Positions 18,093 to 30,915 of a stretch of 64,000 nt of DNA are shown one piece after another. Position 1 is the first letter of the stretch. Every line of letters starts with the position of its first letter. Source of the stretch: Rhynchonema sp. JSB1_4 (Eukaryota > Nematoda > Chromadorea > Monhysterida > Xyalidae); assembly GCA_030248065.1 (NCBI GenBank), contig JASAMV010005410.1:35444-99443 (forward strand), written 5' to 3'. Under the pieces are notes generated by a model. The model made no database searches and was not told the origin of the DNA. It saw only the letters and a list, made by a program, of their open reading frames with translations. Made by a program: the position numbers and the translations under genes.

Positions 18093-18961
18093 CGCGGCGA
18101 ACTTTGTTTTTTGTTTTATTTTACTAACTTTTAATGAATTCTGGGTAACATTTTTCAGTTTTTCGTGTTTTTATTTGAGATTAATTATTAAGCACAGGTG
18201 CGGTTCGCAGTTTATGCGCTGTGATGTCATTCATGATAAAATACCCACAAGATATCAACTTGTTAATTAAAATTGCTGTTGCTCTCTGACATTCGAAGCT
18301 TTTTCCACATTTATAATTTGACTTTCGTGGGAAAGTTAAATAGTAGTGTTTACGTAGCATTGAATCCAAGATCAGATGCGGCGGCCAACACCAAAGCAAT
18401 CTGGAGACTGATGTTTGACACTTATTTCATTGCTGAAGCTGAAGGGACAGGTTGCATGGAAGTTCATTGCACAGCTTTGCTTGGTACTAAACCAACAAGT
18501 GCCATTCTCTGAGACGATGCGCAATCAGTGCGCTATAAATGATGGTACCTAGGGTGTCAAATACATACCTGGCGGTAAATTAAAAAAATTAAATAACTTG
18601 ACAAGTTACCATGTTCCTCAAAAGCATAGACATGCGCGTGGGGCACTGCGTTGGTTTTGTTTCAGTGGTGGGTGAAGACGCAGACACAAGCGTGTCTCCA
18701 TTGTTAGAACCCCATAGTGAAATCGAAACACAAAATTGGCCTTATGTCACGATAACCACCGATTCATATATCCTGCCAAAAAGTACGGCATCCTTAAACT
18801 AACCCCCACACCTCATTGCGCTCATGTGCGTTGATTACTTGAGAAAAGTCTGATGGTCGACATTTTCTTAGTTAGAACCATTGCTTGCCGGAACTGAAAA
18901 CTTTCTGTGCCTCATTTATCCGGGTTCTCTGTTTGGCGCTTGCGCGATATAAAAGAACGAC

Positions 18962-19525
18962 ACAAGAAAGAAAAATGCCCCAAGGGGCATAAAAGAAATA
19001 TGGTTCCCTGGCTGACTGGCATAAAAGAACGATACTAGCTTGCACCACTTTGCTGATGTTTCATTAGGCACTGGAATAAACGTAAGTGTGTTCTGAGCTG
19101 TTTGATACCGAACAGTAGACATTGAACCATATTCCCGGCGCGAACTCTTTTGAACCAACACCCAGCCGATATCGAAACTTTCGTGCAAACCCACATATTT
19201 AGGCAACTGTTTCTTCTTTTCAACCTCACGACGGTAACTGTGCAGTATTCGGTTGCGCACGATGGTTCAACAAGGAGAGGAGTAAAGAGAATATTGCAAT
19301 CTTTCAATATCTCCGTGCCCTGTGTCTCTGGTGGCAAGACAGCACGCGCCGGGAATATGGTTCAATGTCTACTGTTCGGTATCAAACAGCTCAGAACACA
19401 CTTACGTTTATTCCAGTGCCTAATGAAACATCAGCAAAGTGGTGCAAGCTAGTATCGTTCTTTTATGCCAGTCAGCCAGGGAACCATATTTCTTTTATGC
19501 CCCTTGGGGCATTTTTCTTTCTTGT
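18962..19525. mobile_element. Foldback MITE with about 180-bp arms
   Basis: Left arm 18962-19141 and right arm 19344-19525 are near-perfect reverse complements, including AAATGCCCCAAGGGGCAT, CTAGCTTGCACCACTTTGCT and CGGCGCG at the inner edge. About 200 bp of unique sequence lies between. Each arm carries TGATGTTTCA or its complement. The near identity of the arms suggests recent origin. No open frame of note. Confidence 0.85.
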
Positions 19526-20443
19526 TGATGTATAGGTTACAAGTGTGACGTAGGCTTTGTTCATTTTGCGCGAAAGTTCGAAAAAAATCCATATGGGCGG
19601 GAAATATACACAAATTATACTCTTGTATTGTATGAACACGGTATGTACATAAAAAAGGCTAAGCATCGTTTATGACAATGCCATATCACGCATATGTAAC
19701 TGCAGCAGTGCTATCCCTTTCGGCAACAATATCGACAGAGATGCGTGGTGTCTACCCTTTTGCTCCAAGTCCAAAGTATGTATGGTTGCTTTCAAATAAG
19801 TGCAAAAGTGAACAAAACACAAAGATGCTTCATCGAAGATGCCAAAGAGACTGCGCCCTGTTGTTGACACGTGCGTTGTCAACCACGTGGGTGCTTATGT
19901 CATTGGCAATTTCAGCGTGAGACTGTGACATTTCGCCTCAAATAGACAACCCCCGTACCGGGGGATGACATATTAGGACATAGTTCATCAGAAGAGGGCC
20001 CATTTGGAAACTTTCCGAGTAAGTCTCCACTCAGGTGCGCATGCCCATGGTTTTGGAAAATTGTGGCACATTTTTTGCAGTTTTGAATGTTCAAATCTAA
20101 TTTGCGGCATAACTAGAACCACAAAAGTTTCGGGCGCCCAATTGGCATTCTCCGGCGCAAACAATGTTTATCAGAATGACCTTCCCAGATGAAGTTTGAT
20201 ACTTGCGTGTTTACCGGAACTCATGCAGAGAATTTTAAAAATGTCATGTAAAGCTGTGCAGGGAAAGTGTCAAGAGCTTGCTCTATACTTCACACGTGAC
20301 ACTTGCCTACGCATACACATACAGGCAACCGGTTCAGTACGGCTTGGTGAATTGAGCCTTTGTTTTGTTACGCATATTGGTAATACAGTACATAACAGCG
20401 GTCGGAACCAGGCAGGTGCCTTGCTTTGCTGGCTAATAGTTTT

Positions 20444-20550
20444 GTCGTCATAATCATGTCGTAAAACAAAGTCGTCAAACAAGCAATAATGCATGAGCGA
20501 GCCAAGAAAATAATACGAAGATAATACGATTTGACACATGATTTGACGAC
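20444..20550. mobile_element. Short palindromic MITE, GTCGTCA family
   Basis: GTCGTCATAATCATGTCG at left pairs with CATGATTTGACGAC at right. Related to 2723-2833. The region 20551-21929 beyond it has no feature I can support. Confidence 0.55.
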
Positions 20551-21929
20551 ATTATTATAAGGCTGCTTTGCTTGCGCGTTTGACACCATTCTCACCACAG
20601 CACTGCGAAATATCGAGTGCCCGAAACAGCAGCGTTGAACGATGGCCACGGGCAACGGGCAAGATCACTTTGAGCAAGAGAAAAGAGCAGAGCTCTTACT
20701 TACATATTTTATGCCAATGGCTTAGACGCGTGTACAACTTGGCTCACCCTTGCGCCTGGGTTTAGTTAGGCTTAGACCTAATCGTTCTTTGGACTCTGCG
20801 CCTTTGGCCTCTTGCTCACACCGGCTATTCCCGTTCGCTCTGCGCCTCCAAAATTTTTAAATTCAATATAGAACTTTTAATGAAAGTCAAATGCGTCATG
20901 CTCCGCTGTCTGATGTTTCAAATGATGGCTAGATGTGACTTGTGGCGGGTTGGATCCCGAAGTACATGAACACTATGCCGTTGTGGATTTACATTCTTGG
21001 TAACGATAAAACAGGGTCGCGGGCAAACAGCAGTAGAAAAACAACCGGTCTTATGTTTTTAGGTATCCGCCTTGACCATGAGGCTTACACTATTCTTGTG
21101 TGTGCTGTGATCGGGCCTGGGCCTAGGTGGGCCTACCCCTTCGTACTAAAGTAGCTCTTTCAGTGGTTTCGAAAAAAAACGACGTTTAATTCCGCTTCAG
21201 CTGATTTTTCAGCGCTGTTTTATCCGCCGCATGCTGGATGTTGTTGTTGACTGATATGAATTGCAAATGAGCCATGTGGCACGTTGGAAACAATCAAAGC
21301 ATGGCCTGGTGCTGTGGGAAGCCTTAACCATCGCACGTCTCTGCCACTTGCACCGCCACTTCATACCGAAATGAGTTTACTAATGAGTTTGTGACGGTAA
21401 ACAGCATTTTAATTGCAGATCGACTAAATTGTTGCGTGTCATCATAAACGGTGCATAAACATTCACTGGCAACTCGTGAAAAAGCACGATCAGAGGAGGT
21501 TTTATAGAAAACAATCTTGAGCGTTGACTGCTGTGATGATTACCGGTTCTTACGTTTTTTAGACGATTGTAACATTTGTGTGTTGCGGATGTTTCAGCAC
21601 ATTATATCACGAAGTTGCATTAAAAAATGATAATGCTGTTTTTCTAAGCTCATCCTGATTGTAATCATATCAGTCGTTCAGTGTTACATAATTGGTGTCC
21701 TGCCGGATTCCACAAGCGGCAGTTTATCACGTATACTCTGAGTGAAGTCAGAATTTTCGGCTGATACTGTTGTTGTCGACGCAACTGCCTGTAAATCCTG
21801 CGAACGCAGCTGGCAACACACGTGGGATACGTACAAAACAGATGCAGCGGAGTTCAGTGCGAAAACGGAATACATAGGAAAGCAGTCCTAAAATGGGGCG
21901 AGGAACTGAATATAAAACACAAACACATA

Positions 21930-22287
21930 GGGTGGCATTTTCGAAACGGTGTAAAGCTAGCTCAGTTGGGTGTAAAGCCCTAACTATACTTCGTTCTCTC
22001 AGAGAACAAAGAACAAATTCTCGCGCGCTGATTGGCTGTTGAACATACGTGGACCAATCAGCGCGCGAGAATTTGTTCTTTGTTCTCTGAGAGAACGAAG
22101 TATAGACAGGCCTTAAAGGTCGGTGTAAGCTCGGTCGGTGTCAGCTCGGTGTAAACATGAAACATTCCACGTTAACAGCAGGCAATGTTTCATGTTTACA
22201 CCGAGCTGACACCGACCGAGCTTTCGATTGAGCTTACACCGACCTTTACACCCAACTCACCTTTACACCGTTTCGAAAATATCACCC
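21930..22287. mobile_element. GGTGTAAAG-family MITE carrying a nested insertion
   Basis: Ends GGGTGGCATTTTCGAAACGG and CCGTTTCGAAAATATCACCC. ATA flanks both sides (3-bp duplication). Arms carry AGCTCGGTGTAAACATGAAA. A second palindrome has inserted at 21977-22113; removing it restores GGGTGTAAAGGTCGG, the same as in the sister copy at 6614-7225. Confidence 0.85.
21977..22113. mobile_element. Nested 137-bp palindromic MITE, TAAA target duplication
   Basis: TAAA precedes (21973-21976) and follows (22114-22117). Inverted arms include CTATACTTCGTTCTCTCAGA and its complement, and GCGCGCTGATTGG and its complement, nearly perfect over 52 bp each with an 18-bp loop. Superfamily not assigned. Confidence 0.85.
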
Positions 22288-22746
22288 ATAATGTAACACT
22301 GGATAGTGTGAGTTGACTACTACCGTACAACAGACAGCCTGCCGCGTTTTGCACGAATCACAGACAGTTGCGTTGACACGAATAGTGTCAGCCGAAAATT
22401 CACCAGTCAGAATACGTGATAAACTGGCGCTATGGCGCCATTCAACAAGAGCACTGAACGACTGATTGCCATAATTACAATCAGGATGAGCTTAGTCAAA
22501 TAAGGTATTATTTGGTAGGTGTTTTTTTGTACCGACGCTCAGCATTATTTGTTTTTAATGTCTGTATGTGGCTATGTAATGTGGAGATATATTTGCATGA
22601 ACGCAGCGCACCATTACCTATAGAGTCCAGTGGTATAAAAACGTATACACGAGTATAGTTGCGTTGACAACATCAGAATAAGTCGAGTTGAGGGCCCATT
22701 TCCAAACGCGACAATGCACAGCGCCAAATCAGATAGGCTTATATCA

Positions 22747-22901
22747 CAATGGTCAACTGAAGTGGTCAAATGATTTCGTCAACTCACTTTGTAGAGTCGT
22801 CACCTCTTCCCGAATGCCATGTATTATTTCTGTCGGCGTCATCGCCCACTCGGGGCTGCTGCGAGTTGACGTAGTAATTTGACCACTTGAGTTGACCACT
22901 G
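22747..22901. mobile_element. Short MITE with CAGTGGTCAACTCAAGTGG ends
   Basis: CAATGGTCAACTGAAGTGGT at left pairs with CCACTTGAGTTGACCACTG at right; the GAGTTGACG word recurs inside. 155 bp, no clear target duplication. Confidence 0.65.
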
Positions 22902-23130
22902 TAATATTAGCCAATTAGATCCACGCATGAACATTTTATTGGAATGTATGCCGGCGTGAAACACGATCCACTGCGGAAATTACATTGAGCTGGGCTTGTC
23001 ATATGATCTCCTTCAAATGAACACGACAAATAAATGAAGTTCTGAACGTTTGAACAATTGAATGCAGAGTCCATAAATTTGCAAAGCAGTACACTGTTCG
23101 CCGTTTGAACTGATGTATAGGCGTGACCGA

Positions 23131-23327
23131 GTTTTCCATCTACAGCCCCAGGGGGCTCGCTCGATTTCGGGTAAAAAAATATTTTTTTAAAAACGACTAA
23201 AACGCACCAGCTGACTTCCGCACACTACACTTTCTACGCTCAAATGTATATTATTTTCTTTGTGGTCGTGTTTCATTTACATTTTCCACCAATTTCCACT
23301 GATAGCCCCCGGCGCTGGAAAACTATG
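23131..23327. repeat. Inverted repeat of the TTTCCA...AGCCCC family
   Basis: GAGTTTTCCATCTACAGCCC at left is roughly complementary to CACTGATAGCCCCCGGCGCT...GGAAAACTA at right. Similar words occur near 29212, 32333, 41988 and 43651, indicating a dispersed family. Confidence 0.45.
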
Positions 23328-23609
23328 GTCGTAGTGTCACTGTATAAATGTCAGAACAGAATACATACGATGGCACACAACAACGACAGTCATCAATCGA
23401 TGATGATGTTTCACGTAATCAGAGAGCGATCTAGTGTCGGCAAGGATGGCGTGCGAGTGCTACCCTCCGCATCTGCACCGAAGCGATTGCAGAACGACAA
23501 ACGGAAACAATCGTATGACAGGTGAGTCATGCATACTTGTTTTGTTCCCAGTTCGCTTAGGCAAGACAATACAATAGAATAATGAATAACAACATGAAAA
23601 CAGCATATA

Positions 23610-24009
23610 CAGTCAAACCTCTATACAGTGAACGTAACGGAAACCCGAAGGATGTTCACTGCAGGCAAAATATCAAACTTCGTGATTGGCCCTGTCCGGT
23701 GCTGACTTGGTCCTTCAAGAGATGCCTAGTTCGAGATTACTGACGCCACTAATTTTGACCAGCTTAAAAGCTGTTCCCAGTCGGCTAACGAAACACTTTT
23801 TACGCTGGTCGAAATTAGTGGCATCAGCAAGTCTCGAAACATCCCCATTTAAAGCGCCGCCTTAGTAAGGCAAGACTCGAACGTCACCGAACACCGCGTT
23901 TGATTTGCCCCATACATTTGGAGCATTGCGCATTTTGCATAACTTTGGGTGCTGGTGGTTCGTTCACTGTAATTGAGGGTACACTGCTGGGTATGCGGAG
24001 GTTTGACTG
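23610..24009. mobile_element. pogo/Tigger-like MITE
   Basis: CAGTCAAACCTCTATACAGT at left, and GGAGGTTTGACTG at right, each flanked by TA. CAGT-start ends with a TA target and AACCTC are typical of pogo-type Tc1/mariner elements. The interior keeps GTTCACTG words on both sides. About 400 bp, no transposase. Confidence 0.75.
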
Positions 24010-24371
24010 TAACGCATTGCGTCAACTAAATTCGATTGCGCCCTCAGCATTTGTTAAACGGATAACGGTTTAAAAAATCATAATAAGTGGCAGCGGGCGC
24101 TATACTACGCAACAGTGGTACAGTGCCAACTTAATTAAACCCCCGCAGACTTACGTAACCAGGGATTACGACGGGAAAATGACGACTAGAGGTTAAGAAA
24201 TGTAATAAGTTCCGCTGTGCATAAGATTGTGCCGGCACATGAGAAACAAGTGCGGGATAAGAACAATCGGAACAGGAACCCTATTCGGGAAGGTATCTGA
24301 CTGGGGAAGTCGAGGTTTATTCGGGGGCAGAGAAACGAGTCCGTTTTAAATTCACGTATACATTTCTTCCT

Positions 24372-26842
24372 GGCCGCATTCACAATGCAGCGCGTTAGCG
24401 TGTTGCTGATTAGCGTGCACGCTTTTTCCGCACGCTTTTGCATTCACAATGGAAAATTGAAAAAGCACGTTAGCGTGCACGCTTATCAGTGACACAATAA
24501 TGCGCTACGCCTATCACAACGCGTTTGCATTCACAATGCCCGTTGGTCTGGGTGTTGGCAAATGCCGAATTTTTTTATTTCCTTTGTTTTGAAAACGGCA
24601 ACCAATCGCTTTCAAGATTCATTCAAACTTATTTTGATTCTAAAGGAACATTTTCCTCAAATGGAAAATTTAGCTAGTCGCGACCAGGGTTGGATTAAAA
24701 AAAAAAAGTAAAAATTTTTTTGTAAAAAAAAAATTTTTTTTTTAAAAAAAAAAAGTTGGCCACTTTTTTTTTTTTAAAATTTTAAAAAGTAAGTCCACTT
24801 TTTTTATTATTTTTCCCCTTTTTTTCGTTATTTTCTCACTTTTTTAAGGTAAAATGTATGTTTTCATGCGTTTTATTGCTCATCATTCTAAAAAATCGCT
24901 CGGCGCTTATATTTCAGTTTAAAATGGCGTTGTAATGGACTATAAGTTCTAACATCCAAAATCGCACAGATAATAAGGACACCCATACGTATATGTGAGT
25001 TATTGAGTATGGTAAGTATGCACTACGTTCTCGCTATTTAGTTGTGTGGATTTGTCATTTGTTGCTTTTGTCAAAACATGAGTGTGGTGTAGCTCTTTAT
25101 CTCTCTTAAATTTATCCCAAATTCACAAAAGAGGTTGGTCTTCCTTTTGTCATTTATGTATGCCAAGAGTTACCTTGGCGGTTTAAAGTTGTGACAAATG
25201 GGTAATGAGGTGATGAATAAAATGAAGTAGTGGAGATTCTCTTTATGTCCTCAAAAATACTAATAAATGATTTAGAAATTTCATTTTTTAGAAACCAATT
25301 TTTTGGGGGTCCGGAATAAAAAAAAGTGATTTTTAAAAAAAAATTTTAAAAAGTTTTTTTTTTTAAAAAAAAAAAGTTCGATAATAAAAAAATTTTTTAA
25401 TCCAACCCTGGTCGCGACAAGAACAATCCATGCGTGCAGTCTCCTTGTCGTGTCATGCATCACAATTATACCACCTAAGAGGATACACAACACATAAGCA
25501 GATGAACAACGTTCTGCGCAACGTTTGCTTGCAGCTAATATAAGGCCGCATTCACAATGCAGCGCGTTAGCGTGTTTGCGCGTTGGCGCGTTAGCGTGTT
25601 GCTGATTAGCGTGCACGTTTTTTTCGCACGCTTTTGCATTCACAATGGAAAATTGAAAAAGCGCGTTAGCGTGCGCGCTTATCAGTGACACGCTAATGCG
25701 CTAACGCGCTAACGCGCTAAAGCAAACGCGTTTGCATTCAAATGCCCGTGGTCTGGTGTTGCAAATGCCATTTTTTATTTCTTTGTTTTGAAACGGCAAC
25801 CAATCGCTTTCAAGATTCATTCAAACTTATTTTGATCCTAAAGTAACATTTTCCTCAAATGGAAAATCTAGCAGTCGCGACATGAACAATCATGCGCGCA
25901 CTACATCTCCTTTCGTCATCATCACAATACATCACCAAAGAGGATACACACACACGTAAGCAGATGAACAACGTTCTGCGCACATTTCTTCACTATATAC
26001 AGCACCGACTGTTTGCCTCAATCGATTGATAGCTAAAAAGATGTCTTCTAAGCATCAAAATAAAACAAAAATGTTCTCAGTAAACGCAGCAGGCTTTATT
26101 TCCTATGTTTTCGCCTTTTTCGTGGTCTATATGTTTTCCAATTAAATTATAACTTTAGAACACGCGCATCGAGTGCTAACGCGCAAAAAAATTAACCAGT
26201 CCTAATCGTAAAGCGCGTAGCGCACGCTACGCCCACGCGCTATCAGCTTTGCATTGTGAATGCAAAAGCGCGTTGCGATCTCGCGTAGCGTGCGAGAAAA
26301 GTTCTCCACCTACGCCTACGCGCTAACAGCTTTTTCATTGTATGCAAAAGCGCGCATCTCGCACGCTAACGCCTACACCTACGCGCTTCATTGTGAGCGC
26401 CTAAGCACCGACTGTTTGCCTCAATCGATTGATAGCGTAATAAGATATGCTTCTAAGCATCAAAATAGAACAAAAATATTCTCAGTGAACGCAGCAGGCT
26501 TTATTTCCTATGTTTTCACATTTTTTGTGGCCTGATAATGTTTTCAAATTAAATTATAAACTTTAGAACACGAGCATCCAGTGCTAACGCGCAAAAAAAT
26601 TAGAACCAGTCCTAATCGTGAAAAGCGCGTTAGCGTGCACGCTAACGCGCCAACGCGCTAATCAGCTTTGCATTGTGAATGCAAAAGCGCGTTGCGCATC
26701 TGCGCGTTAGCGTGCGAGAAAAGTTGCTCGCACGCTAACGCGCTAACGCGCTAATCAGCTTTTTCCATTGTGAATGCAAAAGCGTGCGCATCTCGCACGC
26801 TAACGCGCTAACACGCTAACGCGCTTGCATTGTGAAGGCGGC
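24372..26842. mobile_element. Mosaic 2.5-kb element rich in GCGCGTTAGCGTGC repeats
   Basis: The left end GGCCGCATTCACAATGCAG and right end TTGCATTGTGAAGGCGGCC are inverted repeats. The arms contain many copies of GCGCGTTAGCGTGCACGC-type words and the phrase GCATTCACAATGG. A second left end begins at 25544, so the first half is present twice: 24372-25540 (interrupted by a nested insertion) and 25544 onward. Another internal duplication repeats the block beginning AGCACCGACTGTTTGCCTCA at about 26000 and 26405. No transposase frame. Confidence 0.75.
24685..25410. mobile_element. hAT-like element, CAGGGTTGGATT ends, 8-bp TSD GTCGCGAC
   Basis: Begins CAGGGTTGGATTAAAA, ends TTTTAATCCAACCCTG. GTCGCGAC is at 24677-24684 and 25411-25418. 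The empty site survives in the duplicated half of the host element near 25875 (CAGTCGCGACATGAACAA). Subterminal regions are long A/T runs; the 726 bp hold no transposase. Confidence 0.92.
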
Positions 26843-26866
26843 CTAATGCAGGGAACCTACTGTACA

Positions 26867-27228
26867 TATAGTCCAGCCACGAACTCATGAGACGACTTTT
26901 TTTTGAAATTGGGTTGTGCGGATCCAACAATGTTCCGGTTCCACGTATTTCGGAAATGAAAGAAAGAGAAACGCACGTATTTTTTAAAAACACGCTCTCC
27001 ACTCGGTGCGTAAATTCCCTTTTGACTCCCAAAACATTTGTGTGCTGAACATCGCTGCTGTTCGCGTAAGCACGCACCAAATTGAGGTCAGCCAGCTGGA
27101 ACTTGTCATCATCTCCCTCAGCCAATCTCTTTCTTTTGTTTGCGAAAACACGTGTATCTGGAGCATTTTTGAATGCGGCCAAGCAAGCTTTAAAAAAAGT
27201 CGTCTCATGAGCTGGTGGCTGGACTATA
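26867..27228. mobile_element. MITE with TATAGTCCAGCCAC ends
   Basis: TATAGTCCAGCCACGAACTC at left pairs with GAGCTGGTGGCTGGACTATA at right, and CATGAGACGACTTTTTTT with AAAAAAAGTCGTCTCATG. The TATAGTCC ends relate it to 10882-11216. About 362 bp. No transposase recognised in its frames. Confidence 0.75.
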
Positions 27229-30200
27229 CATTACGTACACATGTACGATTATAAACTATTCGCTCCCCCAGCACCGATCTATATTTAGGAACACTATATG
27301 GACAGATGTGTACATTTACACCCCATGCCCCCAGACCGTTTTATCATCAATTTTCTGAATCCCGAAGTTCCAAATGTCATGCAGTGACCGTTCAACAGAT
27401 ACACCGCCATAACAGATTCAACAGATACATCTATTATTCATTTATTTGCATTTGATCGTGCTTATAGAAATAATCAAAGCGCTTTAGATGTTTTGTTTCC
27501 AGCTGTGTATCATATGAAAATGAAAACAAATTTATATTTTTCCATTTTTTTCTTATTTGAGCGTCCCAGCATGCAAAGGCGGCGCTGGTAAATTCTCAAC
27601 AAAAATACATTAGGCTCCTGCATGCATAATACACAAATACTACACAGTGATGCATATTCGTTCAACAAGCTGCCAATCTCTCATAAACAATCGTCACAAA
27701 CCGAGCCACAATAACGCTAAATCATAGTATATTACGGCGTGGATTGAACTTTGTGCCAAACGGCTTGGACCACGCAATTTTCACGCGGTTCCAGAACCCG
27801 TTTATTTGTGGGGTTCCGTGGCGACCGTTACCCGTCTTAGCCAGTGCAGCTGTTTTACTATCAGTGATTGTGGAAAGGATATTATGTAAAATGTCCAAGA
27901 GCTGGTGACGCGACAAAAGTCAATATAATGCATAACCGTATTGTGCCAAGGCCGGCTGGTTTACATCGGTTCCGCTTAGCTGATGCAGTTCATGCACAGT
28001 TCTTGTGCAGCGGCTGTGAAGACAGAAAACACTGACCAGCTGACTGATGTTTGACACTCACACGCCCTGTTACTGGCTGTATTTTAGTTCGTACTGCGTG
28101 CAACTTTCACGTTTCAATCGAAAAGTTTTCCGAAAATGTGCCAATGCATAATGTCCATACAATTACTGTACAAACCGAACCCTTGTCGTGCGGCATTGTG
28201 TACCCTAAATCACCGCATCGTACATACATACTGTCTATGTACGTCTCGTTAACGCGTGTACAACGCCCAGTGGTGAGTGTTTTTGGTTTTTGTCGCAGAA
28301 ATTGAGCCCCCGGCGGTACCACACGTAGATTTGTGGCACTATCGGAGCCATACTACGCAATACTACGGCTATGCGGGAACCTGGAAGTTGATTTTTTCCG
28401 CACATGCCACACACAAACAAAGTGTAAACTTGCGTACAGAACAGCAGGTGCTCTAGAGCCAGCGTTTAACGTTGTTTGGAAGGACTTTTTAGTGATTTTA
28501 GTCCCACGACGGTCTCATGTGGTGCTGCACGTCCCTCAAGGACCGTTGACATTTTTGCATAACAGAACCCGAACGACGACTTGTTCTGGCGTGTCTTGTG
28601 TGTGGCTCTTGTTTTTCAGACCCAGCCTGGGCAAGGCTGTTGCGGTTCGCAGCCAAACCACGCCTCCGATCTCTCAAATGCCCGTCATAATCATTTCGTG
28701 TGCTAATTTTCGCCCGCCATTTCGCTCTTTTCCGCCCATTAAAATTTTGAAAGCACATTTCTGTGCGACAATGGGCCCCTTGGCTCAAATAAGGTGTACC
28801 ATCGTTTTCTTTGAACTGGTTTATGCGGTGGGAAAATGGATTGTATTTTTTCTCATTTTTTCAACTTTTGATTGAATTGGGCGCCTCATGTAGCTACTTT
28901 TTGTATAGAAACAAGACGCCGAACGTCTTTTCTCTGCCCGTTTCCACAATTTCTTCGTGAAAAAAGTGAAATATCATCCAGCAAGCCAATTTCAAAAACT
29001 TCAATTTTTCGAAAGTTTCTCCCAACTGGTGCATTTTACGCCCGCTGACTGCGGGCGCTACCACAAATTCGAATGCTGGATGCGCAGCGCAATAGTGCGC
29101 GCGTTTGATTTTTTGACATTTTATGACAGCGGTATAGTCTGGAGGAGTGGAGTGGCTCTCAGAACTCGACTTATGACCATCAGAAACTACAAACGGCTCC
29201 ATCTACCCGAGGTTTCCACATACAGCCCCCGTCCACGATTGATATCCCCAAGGAGGAAACGCTTCCTAGACTTTTCGTGGAAAAAACTTTTGTCGAATTA
29301 AGTATGCCGTCACTGAGAGCATGTGGATACTTAAAACGCAAGAATCTGAAATAAAAATTTTCGTACTTGTCTCCACAAAAACCGTTTGGAAATAATGTTA
29401 GTTAGGCATCATACTGTGCGCCCGTAACGTGTATATGATTGCATGACTTCCTTTTTATTCCGACCACCATATACAGTATGTTAATCGTTCCAACAAGTGC
29501 GTTGTAAAAGACCTCCAACATCCAAAAGACAATGAAATAAAAAAATAACGATTTTCCAACATTTCCCCAGGGACCCCAGTGAAAAAGGCCGGACATACGT
29601 ACATTATATGTCACCAAAGTGGCAGCTCTCCATATAACTATACACAACAGGCAAAAATGTCGTGTAGCGGACGGCGCAGCCGGTTTGGTTTTTGTCACCG
29701 AGTCGATCGTTTTGAGGTGTTGGTTCATATGTTCTGGTCCCGGCCGGGCCTGCTAATGGCGGACATTTATGAAGTGCCATCGAGGTTACATACATACGTA
29801 CTCTGTCTCTACACACCCTTTTCATATTGCGCGGCTCCACGTCAATTCTCCATAGTTTGTTCTTGTTGTTGTAGAATGTGGTTTTTTTTCAACTGGGCAT
29901 TGTGTATATACAGGTTCTAATTTGCGTAAGTGCTTGTTTTGCATAATTTTGCCCCGCGGCCACTTTTTTGTTTCAAATTTGTGCCAATCGTGGGGTGGGA
30001 AAAAATTGGCACCGCCCCAGCCGTAGAACGGGCGGTTATCTGTTCAGCTGCTGTTGAAAACGCATTTGTTGCGATAACATCTGGTCCGTGTAGTAAACAT
30101 GATTCTGGCTTTGGTCTGGACATTGAATTCCGGTTGTAAATTTGAAACATCAGCTTAGTTCACAGACTATTGTATACACACGCGCATTGGCATAAAAATT

Positions 30201-30870
30201 CGTTGATGTTTCGTGGTGTGAAAACTTTGTGCAGAACTAATTCGGGAGTGAACCCATAGACCAACCCCGGGGCTTTGTCTGGTAGCTGAGGTATGTACAC
30301 TATTATTCTCTCTTCTGAAGTTTTCAGCTGTTTCAAATCTACTATATACCATAAGGTTCATGTTGCCATACCTTTCTTTCACTACCAATCCGGTCCGCCC
30401 AACAAAAAGCACCAAAATCATGCAAAACCCGAAGGAAAACCTCTGTGGGTTGCTTCAACAGCATGGCTATCTGGTTGCTATCACAGATTTTGAAACTGTT
30501 TTGCCTCCAAATTGTTGCGCAAAAAACAATTTTGTGCTCTGGAACACATGTTTGCGCCTTGGAATTCCGAATAACAAAACCAATTTGCCTGGTTCCCTTA
30601 CCAAGCGAATGTGTATTGCCTGCGAGATTAGGTACAATTTGCGGTTTCTGTTTTGTTCGTTGTCGCCTTGGGTCTGAGTGAACCGTTATAATTTGTTCCG
30701 AGAACGACTGTTATGACCACACTGTAAACAGTAACGTGGTAACATTTCTTCTCCTTGACTAACACACTTCATCAAAGTATGCAAGTTCAACATTACAGCA
30801 ATCCGCACACTACACAGAAATCAGCAAATGATCCCAGATCCAAGCACAGCAGCAGCCCTGCATTATTTGC
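27229..30870. other. Intergenic region, no gene recognised
   Basis: Several open frames of 100-180 codons occur (the longest at 28333-28875), but none shows a known domain, conserved composition or splice-consistent neighbours. Scattered partial repeats include TATAGTCTGG near 29135. The end of this stretch should hold the peptidase promoter and any upstream non-coding exon. Confidence 0.45.
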
Positions 30871-30915
30871 AGCGCGATCAACAAAAGTAGCGGTGCTGGT
30901 GGTGTGCCCAGTCTG

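Noticed and set aside
28333..28875. 180-codon open frame
   Set aside because: No domain, no splice-consistent neighbours, mixed composition; overlapping frames of similar length on the other strand.
10000..30800. Autonomous transposon or retroelement genes
   Set aside because: No transposase, reverse transcriptase or integrase motif found in any frame; all elements seen are non-autonomous.
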